A DNA stretch of 34,389 nt from an uncultured Bacteroidales bacterium (GTDB taxonomy: Bacteria > Bacteroidota > Bacteroidia > Bacteroidales > Bacteroidaceae), in assembly GCA_945833885.1 (NCBI GenBank), contig CAMAFY010000031.1, forward strand, positions 1 to 34,389, in the 5' to 3' direction. The position numbers and the translations under genes are program-made. The number at the start of each line of letters is the position of its first letter. The first letter of the stretch is position 1. Under the pieces are notes generated by a model. The model did no database searches. It saw nothing but the letters and a program-made list of their open reading frames with translations, and was not told the DNA's origin. Below, in pieces: positions 16,988 through 24,723 of this stretch.

Positions 16988-17163
16988 GGAAACTTCCGAA
17001 CATTCAAGGGAAATGTTCCGAGATTTTCATACGGAACGTCCGAACATTCAAGGGAAATGTTCCGAGGTTTTCATACGGAACGTCCGAACATTCAAAGGAA
17101 ATGTTCCAAGGTTTTCATACGGAACGTCTGCACATCCGGCAAAAGACATCCGCACTTCTCGCA
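16988..17163. repeat. 22-bp-period tandem array (8 units) upstream of mfd
   Basis: Units start at 16988, 17010, 17032, 17054, 17076, 17098, 17120 and 17142. Alternate units resemble each other most, giving a near-perfect 44-bp repeat three times at 16996-17127. One unit type carries CGGAACGTCCGAACATTCAA and the other GAAATGTTCCGAGGTTTTCA; GAACATT and AATGTTC face each other, so each 44-bp unit can form a hairpin. The last two units are diverged. The period is not a multiple of three and no open frame is conserved. No spacers or leader suggest CRISPR. Confidence 0.9.
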
Positions 17164-17257
17164 CGCGGCATTTGCCGGTTTACGAGAGAACCTTTGCTGT
17201 GTCAGGGGGAAACACGGAAACGGGAAAGCGGTAAAAGGGAAGGGAGAATAAGGAAAC

Positions 17258-17292
17258 GGGGGAGTCAGGAGTGCGTTACTCCCGACTCCCCC
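17258..17292 (-). terminator. Terminator-like hairpin after the foldase gene
   Basis: GGGGGAGTCAGGAGT (17258-17272) pairs with ACTCCCGACTCCCCC (17278-17292) with one mismatch around a 5-nt loop. It lies 100 nt after the foldase stop. The T run on the minus strand is weak, so Rho-independent termination is plausible but not certain. A weak GGTGGnTTC-like motif is at 17304-17319. Confidence 0.65.
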
Positions 17293-17392
17293 GCATGAGT
17301 CAAGGTGGATTCAACAAATCACCACCGAAAATTTTCATTGCTTCATCCGTACCTTCTATTGGTAACAGACAAAGGACGTATGTGTTAAAGTC

Positions 17393-19540
17393 TTAGAACT
17401 TGTAACGGTTGTCAACAATCTTCGCCTTCTTCACAAGGTCAGCGAAGGCAGACTGCGACATCTGCATATACTGACGTGCGAGCACGTTCTTCTCACTCTC
17501 GGCATCGAAGGCGGTCTTTGCCTTCTCACGGGCCACAACCTTCAGCACATAGGCACCGGCCGTACCGACAACGGGTGCGGAAGTCTCGTTCACCTTGGTG
17601 GAATAGAGCGCAGCGGCAACCTTAGCCTCGGGAGCCTGGGTGGCGGCAACGAAGGGAGTGAGGAAGAAATTGCTGTTTTTGAGGGTATCCACTACGGCAC
17701 CCTTGCCCTGGGCAGCCTCGATGGTCTTCACGCCCTCCAACTTCTTGGCAGCGATTTCGCCCTTCTTCTCAGCGGTGACTACTGCTGTCAGGAAGTTTTT
17801 CACGTCGGGAGCATCCCAAGGCATATAGCCTTTCTTGTGGATAGCGCTGAGTCCAACGACGAGAATGTGGTCGTTTGCCTCGCCACAGTCGTAAATCTTG
17901 GAAACTTCACCGACCTTCGCATCGTCGAACGCCCAACGGAGGGCATCCTTGGAACCGGCAACGCCGGGCATACGCCCGTTGGCACCGATGTTATGGCTTG
18001 CGGAGGAGAAGTTGGGGTTCTCAACAATCTGGTAGCCCGCCTTGGCAGCAGCCTGCTCAACAGCGGCAAGATCCTTGTTGGCGGCAAGGAAAAGGTTGAG
18101 TTTGTTCTTAGCCTGGTTGTAAGTATCCTTGGAGAAGTTGATGTTGCACTTGACCACAGCGGCTACATACTTGGCAGAACTACCCTTCTTCTGCATGATA
18201 TCGAGGATGAGTTTGTTGCCGTTGATGTCGACAGTGGTGTATCCGTTGCCATCATAAAGGGCTTTTGCGAACTTAACGTTCTCAGGTTGCGACGCGCCTT
18301 GCTCAAGTTGTGCGGAAGTAACCCAAGCGGAATCGGCGTTTTGGCCGTAAACCTTGGCGAGAGCCTTGATGTTCGCACCGGCACGAAGGGCATTCATGAT
18401 GGAATCGCAGCGCTTTTCAACGTCAGCCTCGTCCTTTCCCTGAACGAAGAGGGGGCGGTAAAGGATAGAATCTGCGGTGGAAGTCTTGGCAACGAGTTTA
18501 ACAACGTTCATCGTGTTGTCGCCCATGTTGCGGAAAGGCTCCTTGGTCTGACCCACAGACATCGAATCAAGCGTCTGACGAATGTCGTAAGGGAAGGCGT
18601 TTGCGCTGAGCGGCATGTCGACAAAGCGGACAAGACTGTTGCTACCACCAACAACCACAGCGGGTTCTGCGCCAGAAACGAGTTTTTCGTAGATGGTTTT
18701 CATCTCGGCATCCAACGCTTCCTTATCGGCTTTGCTGGCAGTTACAGCGATATCGATGTACTTGATGTCGCGAAGTTCGGCATCAAGGCGGAAATTCTCC
18801 TTGTAAGTTTCGTAAGCGGCTTTGAGTTCGTCATCGCTGACCTCCACCTTATCCTTGATGGCAGCGAAGGGAAGAGCGGCAACAACAGCGGTAGTGGTGT
18901 TGTTACGGTCCTCAAAAGCGGCCTTGGCACACACAGGATTTGCCACCATGGTCTGAGAAAAGAGTCCCTGATACTTGTTCATGAGGAGTTCTTTACGCAG
19001 TTGCTTCTCAGAATAGGTCCACAGACCGTAGATGGTTTCAATCTGTTCGAGTTGCTCACCCTGGACCTTTCCCTTCATTTCCTTGTACTGCTTCAGGAAA
19101 GTTTGCAGGGCTGTGTAATCGAAACGTCCCTGCTGGTTGGCGAACATGGAGAGGGTTTGGAGGCTCTGTGCGGTACCTTCAACCAGTGCCTGCTGCACTT
19201 CGGCATCGGTAACATAGAGTCCGAGGGCATCGGTTTCGTGCTTTACGAGTTGGTAAATGACGTATTCGTTCCAAACTTGGTCGCGAACTTGATCCTGCAT
19301 GGCGTCACTAAGGTTCTGTCCGGTACGCATCTTGTACACCTCAGTTGCCTCATTTACCATCTCCTGGAAGTCCTGAATGGAAAGAGATTCTCCGTAAACT
19401 TCACCCACTTGCTGCTTGCTGTGGTTTGAAGTTGTCTCCATCGAGCGGAAGAATTCCTCAGCGATGAAGGCGAACAATGCAAGACCAATCACACCGATCA
19501 GCCATGCACCGTGATTTCTAATTCTTTGAATAGCGGGCAT
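17393..19540 (-). CDS. PpiD/SurA-type periplasmic peptidyl-prolyl isomerase (membrane-anchored foldase)
   Basis: A 715-residue protein that begins MPAIQRIRNHGAWLIG and continues into one transmembrane helix (LIGVIGLALFAFIAEEFF), followed by a large periplasmic part. The SurA-N-like chaperone region has GEVYGESLSIQDFQEMVNEA near residue 47 and DQVWNEYVIYQLVKHE. A parvulin-like region lies near residues 340-420, and a second half follows with AFDDAKVGEVSKIY. This layout matches PpiD, which holds and folds newly exported outer-membrane proteins. The Bacteroidetes homologue lies near lptC, as it does here. Upstream is a 734-nt spacer with two repeat arrays. Isomerase activity of the parvulin part is not certain, as many PpiD copies are inactive. 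Confidence 0.92.
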   Translation of the reverse strand: MPAIQRIRNHGAWLIGVIGLALFAFIAEEFFRSMETTSNHSKQQVGEVYGESLSIQDFQEMVNEATEVYKMRTGQNLSDAMQDQVRDQVWNEYVIYQLVKHETDALGLYVTDAEVQQALVEGTAQSLQTLSMFANQQGRFDYTALQTFLKQYKEMKGKVQGEQLEQIETIYGLWTYSEKQLRKELLMNKYQGLFSQTMVANPVCAKAAFEDRNNTTTAVVAALPFAAIKDKVEVSDDELKAAYETYKENFRLDAELRDIKYIDIAVTASKADKEALDAEMKTIYEKLVSGAEPAVVVGGSNSLVRFVDMPLSANAFPYDIRQTLDSMSVGQTKEPFRNMGDNTMNVVKLVAKTSTADSILYRPLFVQGKDEADVEKRCDSIMNALRAGANIKALAKVYGQNADSAWVTSAQLEQGASQPENVKFAKALYDGNGYTTVDINGNKLILDIMQKKGSSAKYVAAVVKCNINFSKDTYNQAKNKLNLFLAANKDLAAVEQAAAKAGYQIVENPNFSSASHNIGANGRMPGVAGSKDALRWAFDDAKVGEVSKIYDCGEANDHILVVGLSAIHKKGYMPWDAPDVKNFLTAVVTAEKKGEIAAKKLEGVKTIEAAQGKGAVVDTLKNSNFFLTPFVAATQAPEAKVAAALYSTKVNETSAPVVGTAGAYVLKVVAREKAKTAFDAESEKNVLARQYMQMSQSAFADLVKKAKIVDNRYKF

Positions 19541-19605
19541 TTGTAAGTATTGTTTTTATTTTTTTATTTTATCTTTAGGATTGCAAACATGGCGTTTTCA
19601 GCGCG

Positions 19606-19613
19606 CAAAATTA
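19606..19613 (-). promoter_or_regulatory. -7 box (TAATTTTG) for the foldase gene
   Basis: CAAAATTA on the plus strand reads TAATTTTG on the minus strand, a TAnnTTTG match 66 nt upstream of the start at 19540. No TTTG is found 20 nt further upstream, so the call rests on the -7 box only. Confidence 0.45.
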
Positions 19614-19767
19614 AGCATTTTTTCTCTTTTACCGGCTATATCTGTGCAAATATTTGCATAAACGACGGGAAAAGAGCCGCGTAAAAGGTCTAAAATGATG
19701 CGTTTTCCGCCTGTTTTTGCATTCTGGAAGACGTTGAAGTGCCGATATTCCGGCCTCGAATTCCCGA

Positions 19768-20009
19768 ACACGTCCATATTTTATGCAATGAACGTCCTCA
19801 TTATATCCAATGAACGTCCTCACTATATTCAATGGACGTCCTCATCATATCCAATGAACGTCCTCACTATATTCAATGGACGTCCACATTTTATGCAAGG
19901 TACGTTCATGAGCAATTCGGACAACGTCCACTCCATATACAACGAACGTTCACCGACATTTCGGAGAACGCCCATCCTGTATGCGATGAACGTTCACGAC
20001 TTTTACAGC
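19768..20009. repeat. 22-bp-period tandem array, 11 units, upstream of the foldase gene
   Basis: Eleven consecutive 22-nt units start at 19768, 19790, 19812 and so on to 19988, with no insertions. Each begins with a variant of GAACGTCC or GAACGTTC (ACGTYC nearly invariant), then a variable AT-rich middle and usually a CAAT-like end. Units 2-5 are nearly identical; later units keep only the core. GAACGTTC is itself a palindrome. With a 22-nt period the frame shifts at every unit, so the open frames crossing the array are not evidence of a protein. Confidence 0.93.
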
Positions 20010-20133
20010 CACATATAGGGGCCCATGCAATAACAGATAAAGCGTTATACGGCAACGCACAGGGCATTGTGCAACAACACACGGCTTCCCTTTATAATAT
20101 TATAAATATGAGTGGGGCGATGTTTCAGGCTGT

Positions 20134-20267
20134 GGGAACAGATGTTTCGGGATGCGGGAACGGATGTTTCGGGGATGCGGGAACGGATGTTTCGGGATGC
20201 GGGAACGGATGTTTCGGGGATGCGGGAACAGATGTTTCGGGATGCGGGAACGGATGATTCGGGATGG
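20134..20267. repeat. Alternating 22/23-bp tandem array, 6 units, after lptC
   Basis: Units start at 20134, 20156, 20179, 20201, 20224 and 20246, with lengths 22, 23, 22, 23, 22, 22. Each reads GGGAACrGATGTTTCGGG followed by ATGC or GATGC. The pair length of 45 nt happens to be in frame and gives a Gly/Cys-rich open frame, but it has no signal, stop codons end it in the lptC 3' end, and the composition follows from the repeat. The array ends 8 nt from the lptC stop codon. Confidence 0.92.
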
Positions 20268-20274
20268 AGGGACG

Positions 20275-20859
20275 TTATGATTTCCTGATGGTGTCGGCAG
20301 GTTCCTTCTCCTCTTTGGGCATCGGCAGCGAGCCTTTGTCGCGGATGACCTCGTAACGTGTCATGTTTTCGTTGCTGGTGAAGCGGTTTCCCTGTATCTC
20401 ACGCTCGGGTGTGACGATGTGCATCCAGACATTCGAATAGAATTCGTGCTTGTTCATGTCCCAAAAGAGTTGCTCACTGCGGTACGTTGTCCGCGAAGCC
20501 TCGTTGTTGACGTACACCCTTCCCCTCAGTTCCCACAGATTCTGGTCGTACCAATATGCGGTGTCGGCCGTAATCTGCATGTCAACCTGCATCTTGTTAT
20601 CGAAGCGCAGCAACAGGATTCCTTTGAGGAAATCGTGGCGCGGCGGCGTTGTCTGGTCATACATCACCCACTCTTCGGTGATCATCTTGTAGCGGTTAAT
20701 GCCGGAATCGCTGATAAGTTTCGACACACCATGGCTGACCATGATGGGCATCCGCTGACGATTCTGTATGGCTGCCGACTCCGGCGGGGCATCATTGCCG
20801 CACGAGGCGATGGCGCCTGCCGCTATGGAAAGGGCTATGATTGGCAGAATGGTTCGCAT
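20275..20859 (-). CDS. lptC: LPS export periplasmic protein LptC
   Basis: The start at 20859 (MRTILPIIALSIAAG) gives 194 residues and a lipoprotein-like signal with Cys20 (AIASC). The rest matches the OstA-like beta-jellyroll of LptC: ISDSGINRYKMITEEW, GILLLRFDNKMQVDMQITADTAYWYDQNLWELRGRVYVNN, LFWDMNKHEFYSN and IQGNRFTSNENM. LptC bridges the inner-membrane LptBFG transporter and periplasmic LptA during lipopolysaccharide transport. An in-frame upstream ATG at 20904 would overlap the preceding gene and precede the signal, so it is less likely. The gene starts 29 nt after the barrel gene stop and is surely in its operon. Confidence 0.9.
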   Translation of the reverse strand: MRTILPIIALSIAAGAIASCGNDAPPESAAIQNRQRMPIMVSHGVSKLISDSGINRYKMITEEWVMYDQTTPPRHDFLKGILLLRFDNKMQVDMQITADTAYWYDQNLWELRGRVYVNNEASRTTYRSEQLFWDMNKHEFYSNVWMHIVTPEREIQGNRFTSNENMTRYEVIRDKGSLPMPKEEKEPADTIRKS

Positions 20860-20888
20860 AGTACGCTGCGTGGTGTGAAATCCTCCGA

Positions 20889-22208
20889 TTATTCTACCTT
20901 CCACTTCATGAACCAGCGTTCATTGAACGTGATTCCGAGGCTGAAACGCAGGTATGTTTCGGTGATTTGTCCTGCCACTGAGGGCTTCACACGTTCGAAC
21001 TGGAAGGCAGCGTTTACGAACGAACGGTTGCTGTGGGAATTGACGATGGGCAGGGAGACGCCGACGGTGGCGAGGTAGTTCTTCGGACCATCCCCACCGC
21101 GCACTCTGGTATAGGAGTCGCTATATGAGAATCCCGCACGGTAACGTACGCGGTCGCGCCAGTGAAGACCTTCGGGGTCGGGAACGAATTCCACGCCCGC
21201 AGTAATCTTCTTACGGTCGGAATAATCACCCTTCGACGCCGCATAATTCAGTTGATTTCCGTTCTCCGTGAGCACAGGCATCGTAGCATCGCTCCATTTT
21301 TGGTAGTCGTAATCGACGCCGACACGCAGACGGTTGCGGTAGTTCCACGAGAGTCCGACACCGAAAGTGTGGGGCAACGTCCATGCGTCTTTTGCCACAA
21401 TGGTGTCGCCGGACAGCACTGACGAACTGCTTTGACGCTGGTTGATGAAGTAACTGTCGCTGGGAATGTCATGTCCGAGACCGTAGACAAGACCGAGGGT
21501 GATGGAGTTCTTCTTGTTCAAGGGTTGCACATATTGCAGACCGAAGTCGAAACTGTAAGTACGGATGTTCGACGAATACGTACGGCTGAGCGACTGTGCA
21601 TCGCTGTCGCTATAACTGTTGGTGGCATAATGCTCCACCAATCCCCACATGTATGCCACGTTGAAACCGATGCTTAACGGCTTGATGGGGGCGTAACCCA
21701 CGCCACCATAGAGTTTGTGAAGCCCACCACTACCGCTATAACTGTTGGTGGAATAGACCTCACCCATGGAACCTGCATTGACAGGGTCGCTCACCGACGA
21801 CAGGGAATATCCGATGCTGCTGAAAGGCATTACGCCAAGACTCATTCCCAAGTTCCGGTTTATGCGGAATCCCATCGAGAGATAGTCGAAGGTAGCGTCC
21901 TTGACATTCGTCGAAACCTTGCCGGAATCGTAGTTGCCGTTCTGAACCGATATGCCGGCATCGAAGAGGAAGGAGAGTGAATCAAGGGCACTGTACGAGG
22001 CAGGGTTCTTGAAGTTGAGTTCACGACCGTCACGCATACCATAGGAAAGTCCTGCCATTCCGGTATTGAAGCCCTGGGACTGCGAACTGAGGAGTCCGAG
22101 TCCATAGCGCGAGAATGGGGAATTTATGCCGTTGTCGTCGGCCGCTACCGGCAACGAAATGCCTGCCATCAGCAGGAGGAGTACGGTGATGTGGAATAAT
22201 TTTTTCAT
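20889..22208 (-). CDS. FadL/OmpP1-like outer-membrane protein
   Basis: A 439-residue protein with a signal peptide (LFHITVLLLLMAGISLPVAA). The mature N-terminus NSPFSRYGLGLL leads into repeated amphipathic strands (DYLSMGFRINRNLGMSLGV, GLHKLYGGVGYAPIKPLSIG, TYSFDFGLQYVQPL, NRLRVGVDYDYQKW). It ends in a late barrel part (SLGITFNERWFMKW). Bacteroidetes members of this family usually sit directly upstream of lptC, as here. A transport role is suggested by the family; the substrate is unknown. It is the first gene of the unit, with a promoter box at 22311. Confidence 0.85.
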   Translation of the reverse strand: MKKLFHITVLLLLMAGISLPVAADDNGINSPFSRYGLGLLSSQSQGFNTGMAGLSYGMRDGRELNFKNPASYSALDSLSFLFDAGISVQNGNYDSGKVSTNVKDATFDYLSMGFRINRNLGMSLGVMPFSSIGYSLSSVSDPVNAGSMGEVYSTNSYSGSGGLHKLYGGVGYAPIKPLSIGFNVAYMWGLVEHYATNSYSDSDAQSLSRTYSSNIRTYSFDFGLQYVQPLNKKNSITLGLVYGLGHDIPSDSYFINQRQSSSSVLSGDTIVAKDAWTLPHTFGVGLSWNYRNRLRVGVDYDYQKWSDATMPVLTENGNQLNYAASKGDYSDRKKITAGVEFVPDPEGLHWRDRVRYRAGFSYSDSYTRVRGGDGPKNYLATVGVSLPIVNSHSNRSFVNAAFQFERVKPSVAGQITETYLRFSLGITFNERWFMKWKVE

Positions 22209-22310
22209 GTAAAATGGTGGAGTCTATTGATTTTCCGGAAAAAGGTCCGCGATGTTTTCTTGTAATTTCAAGGACACTTTCTACCGATGCTTTTTGTGCA
22301 AATTCAAGGG

Positions 22311-22342
22311 CAAATGTACGTTTTTCCATCGAACTGACGAAA
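22311..22342 (-). promoter_or_regulatory. Promoter for the barrel-lptC operon
   Basis: On the minus strand TTTC (22339-22342), a 20-nt spacer, then TACATTTG (22311-22318) fit the -33/-7 pattern with one mismatch in the -33 box. Transcription would start about 95 nt before the start codon at 22208. Confidence 0.6.
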
Positions 22343-22730
22343 TTTGCAGGGGGAAAGCCGTAAAAAACGAGGCGGCAGAGCGCGGTATTGTATAAAAATG
22401 TTGGCAAAAACCTACTCTACGGGACCATCGTCATCTGTTGCGCCTCCACGGCTCTCCCTTCTGAAATCCTTTGTTTTCCCTTTTGGGAATGCGAAGTTTC
22501 CGCCCTTTTGGAACGGGCATTTTCGGCTATGCACTCCATAAAAACCGGCATTCGTCCTGGAAAAACCGGCCGGACATTCCGTGAAATGCGGCCGTAGATT
22601 CCGCGAACGGGCGGTGCCCGACCTGAAGAAAATGTATCAGGCGTACCGTAAAAAAGGGGGAATATGGGCATTCGGGGAGCAAGAATGCCGGTTTATTCCC
22701 GACGACGGGGGCGGAAACCTGCGGAAGACG

Positions 22731-22762
22731 TTTGGGAAATCGCGAAAAACCTCGTATCTTTG
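22731..22762 (+). promoter_or_regulatory. Promoter for the phosphatase-purN unit
   Basis: TTTG (22731-22734), exactly 20 nt, then TATCTTTG (22755-22762) match the Bacteroidetes consensus. The first likely gene starts at 23064, so the leader would be about 290 nt and include the repeat array at 22841. The stretch 22209-22730 to its left has no gene. Confidence 0.72.
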
Positions 22763-22840
22763 CCCTGGTTTTTGCCGTCGCCAGAATGTTGTACCGCGGC
22801 CGGTTGCCAGCCGTCCTCCACACTTCTTTTCCGCGACCTT

Positions 22841-22994
22841 TGAAGCCCTCCGGAGAAACACCGGAAGTTTGCCCCGGAAAGTTCCGTACTTTCGGGTGGA
22901 AACCTCCGCACTTTCCCATCGGAAATGCGGCACTTTCCCAGCCACCTTTCCGCCCCCGTTTCCAGCCTCTTTGGAAAGGGCATTCCCGCACCCC
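22841..22994. repeat. 22-bp-period degenerate array in the leader of the phosphatase gene
   Basis: Seven units start at 22841, 22863, 22885, 22907, 22929, 22951 and 22973. The clearest three begin CGTACTTTC, CGCACTTTCC and GGCACTTTCC at exactly 22-nt steps, and units 2-4 carry GGAAA at position 14 or 15. ACTTTCC and GGAAA face each other within units. Identity between units is low outside these blocks. More degenerate related sequence may extend left to about 22500. Confidence 0.75.
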
Positions 22995-23063
22995 GTTTTT
23001 CCGGCTCCAAAACACCACATTTCTCTCCCACATCAAGAATTTTCCGCCCCTTATTCCACCATT

Positions 23064-23537
23064 ATGAGCAAAACCAAGAAACGCCTGCTCTTCATCTGCC
23101 TGGGGAACATTTGCCGCAGCCCCGCGGCGGAAGGCGTGATGCGCCACCTTGTCGAGGACGCCGGACGCAGCGATGATTTCCTCATTGATTCGGCAGGCAT
23201 CGGGAATTGGCACGTTGGCGAACTCCCCGACTACCGCATGCGTCAACGTGGAGCACGGCGTGGCTACCGCTTCGACAGCCGTGCCCGGCAGTTCTGCGCC
23301 GAGGATTTCGACCGCTTCGACCTTATTCTGGTCATGGACAGTCAGAACCGCCGCGACGTTCTGCGGAAGAAGCGCACCGACGATGACGCGCAAAAGGTGA
23401 AGATGCTCACCGATTTCTGCGTCAACTTCCGTGGTGCCGAGTCCGTTCCCGACCCTTATTATGGTTCAGATGCGGACTTTGACCATGCCCTCGACCTGAT
23501 TGAAGACGCCTGTGCGCGCCTGCTCGAAACGCTCTGA
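23064..23537 (+). CDS. Low-molecular-weight protein tyrosine phosphatase
   Basis: The start at 23064 (MSKTKKRLLFICLGN) gives 157 residues, the normal size. The P-loop CLGNICRS provides the nucleophile Cys12 and Arg18, and DPYYG provides the general acid Asp130. It removes phosphate from phosphotyrosine, or acts as an arsenate-reductase-like relative; the P-loop and DPYY favour the phosphatase. The open frame extends 161 codons upstream, but that part crosses the promoter and repeat array and lacks homology. It is followed by a 404-nt spacer and then purN. Confidence 0.94.
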   Translation: MSKTKKRLLFICLGNICRSPAAEGVMRHLVEDAGRSDDFLIDSAGIGNWHVGELPDYRMRQRGARRGYRFDSRARQFCAEDFDRFDLILVMDSQNRRDVLRKKRTDDDAQKVKMLTDFCVNFRGAESVPDPYYGSDADFDHALDLIEDACARLLETL

Positions 23538-23941
23538 CGGCACATTCCACCCGTCCGTACCGCCCTCCGCCGATTCCCGGACAGCCCCCCCGGCACCGAC
23601 GTCCGCAGAAGTTTGCGGAATGAGCCTCACCCTCCCCTTTCCACAGGCGTTCTCCGAGACCCGCAGCCCTGCCCTTCATCCCTCAACAAACGGCACAACC
23701 GGTCAGCGACAGGCTATAAACGACCGCCAAACCGAAGCGGGAATACCCGTCTTCCCCCCTTCCGCCCGCCCCAACACCCCGCGCAACAGCAAACAAGGAT
23801 TTGCGGCGATGATTGCCAAGACCCACCCAAAGCCGAAAAGAGTATGAAAGGCGAAAAGGCGCAAGCCGACAAAAGGACGATACAGATCTTCGGTAAACAT
23901 TGACAGATTCCACCTTAACCGCCTCCATTTTACGCACGATT
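23538..23941. other. Gene-free spacer between the phosphatase and purN
   Basis: This C-rich 404-nt stretch holds no supported gene, promoter box or strong terminator. A short inverted repeat TCCGCA/TGCGGA lies near 23602-23619. No clear 22-bp periodicity was seen here, unlike the flanking spacers. Confidence 0.4.
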
Positions 23942-24532
23942 ATGCCAACATCTCCCATACGCCTCGCCGTCTTTGTCAGCGGCGAAGGCACCAATCTGGA
24001 GAACATCATCCGACATTTCGCCCCATCGCCAACCGTCGAGGTGGCACTCGTCGTCAGCAACCGCCCCGAAGCGAAGGCCCTGGAACGCGCCCGCAACCAC
24101 GGCATCCCCACAGAAACCGTCGGCCGCACCATGCTGAACGAGGAGGAAAGCGCCGTCATGGGCCTGCTCGACGGCATCGACTACATCATTCTTGCGGGAT
24201 TTCTCCTACGCATTCCCCCGTATCTCATCACAGCCTTCCCACGGCGCATCATCAACATCCACCCCTCGCTGCTCCCAAAGTTCGGCGGGAAGGGCATGTA
24301 CGGCCGCTATGTCCACGAAGCCGTCTGCGCCGCCGGGGAGAAAGAGTCGGGCATCACCATCCATTTCGTCACCGAAGGGCTCGACGAGGGCGCACCCATC
24401 GCACAGTTTTCAACGCCCCTCTCGCCCGGAAACGAGACACCCGACAGCATCGCCGCGAAGATCCACGACCTTGAACAGGCGCACTTTCCCGAGGTGATTG
24501 CAAGGGTGGCGACATCGCACCGCAAGGGTTGA
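23942..24532 (+). CDS. purN: Phosphoribosylglycinamide formyltransferase
   Basis: The start at 23942 (MPTSPIRLAVFVSGEGTN) gives 196 residues, typical for PurN. The phosphate-binding loop SGEGTNLENI is at residues 13-22. The catalytic residues are Asn105 and His107 in INIHPSLLP, and Asp148 in EGLDEGAPI. The folate site includes ILAGFLLRIP. It formylates glycinamide ribonucleotide with 10-formyltetrahydrofolate in purine synthesis. An in-frame ATG at 23900 adds 14 residues without homology. The end overlaps an open frame of the next gene only if that gene's unlikely upstream start is used. Confidence 0.96.
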   Translation: MPTSPIRLAVFVSGEGTNLENIIRHFAPSPTVEVALVVSNRPEAKALERARNHGIPTETVGRTMLNEEESAVMGLLDGIDYIILAGFLLRIPPYLITAFPRRIINIHPSLLPKFGGKGMYGRYVHEAVCAAGEKESGITIHFVTEGLDEGAPIAQFSTPLSPGNETPDSIAAKIHDLEQAHFPEVIARVATSHRKG

Positions 24533-24612
24533 GGAGGATTCCATCAGAAACCATAGCGCCGGATTTCCGTCCCCCCGACCTTTTCCCCGCAGGATTTTCC
24601 CTGAAAATGTCC

Positions 24613-24644
24613 GGCACACGCCGCACCTTCCGGCGGCACACGCC
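24613..24644. repeat. Direct repeat GGCACACGCC at 22-bp spacing
   Basis: GGCACACGCC occurs at 24613-24622 and 24635-24644, exactly 22 nt apart, in the 191-nt spacer between purN and the C10 protease. It is a two-copy trace of the same period as the larger arrays. Confidence 0.5.
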
Positions 24645-24723
24645 ACAGGGAACCACGGACTTCCCCCACACAAAAAAGGCAACAGCCATCATAGAAAAGC
24701 ATATAAACCACTCCGAAACCGCC

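Noticed and set aside
17837..19429. 530-residue plus-strand open frame
   Set aside because: Antisense to the PpiD-like gene; no signal or domain and low-complexity hydrophobic composition.
19695..20257. Open frames over the two 22-bp arrays
   Set aside because: The period is 22 nt, so the frame shifts every unit; the only in-frame part (45 nt in the second array) gives a Gly/Cys repeat with no start context.
16988..20267. CRISPR array
   Set aside because: Units are contiguous with no unique spacers of constant length, units diverge gradually, and no cas genes are present.
22527..23393. 288-residue minus-strand open frame
   Set aside because: It crosses the promoter and repeat array and is antisense to the phosphatase active site; composition follows the repeats.
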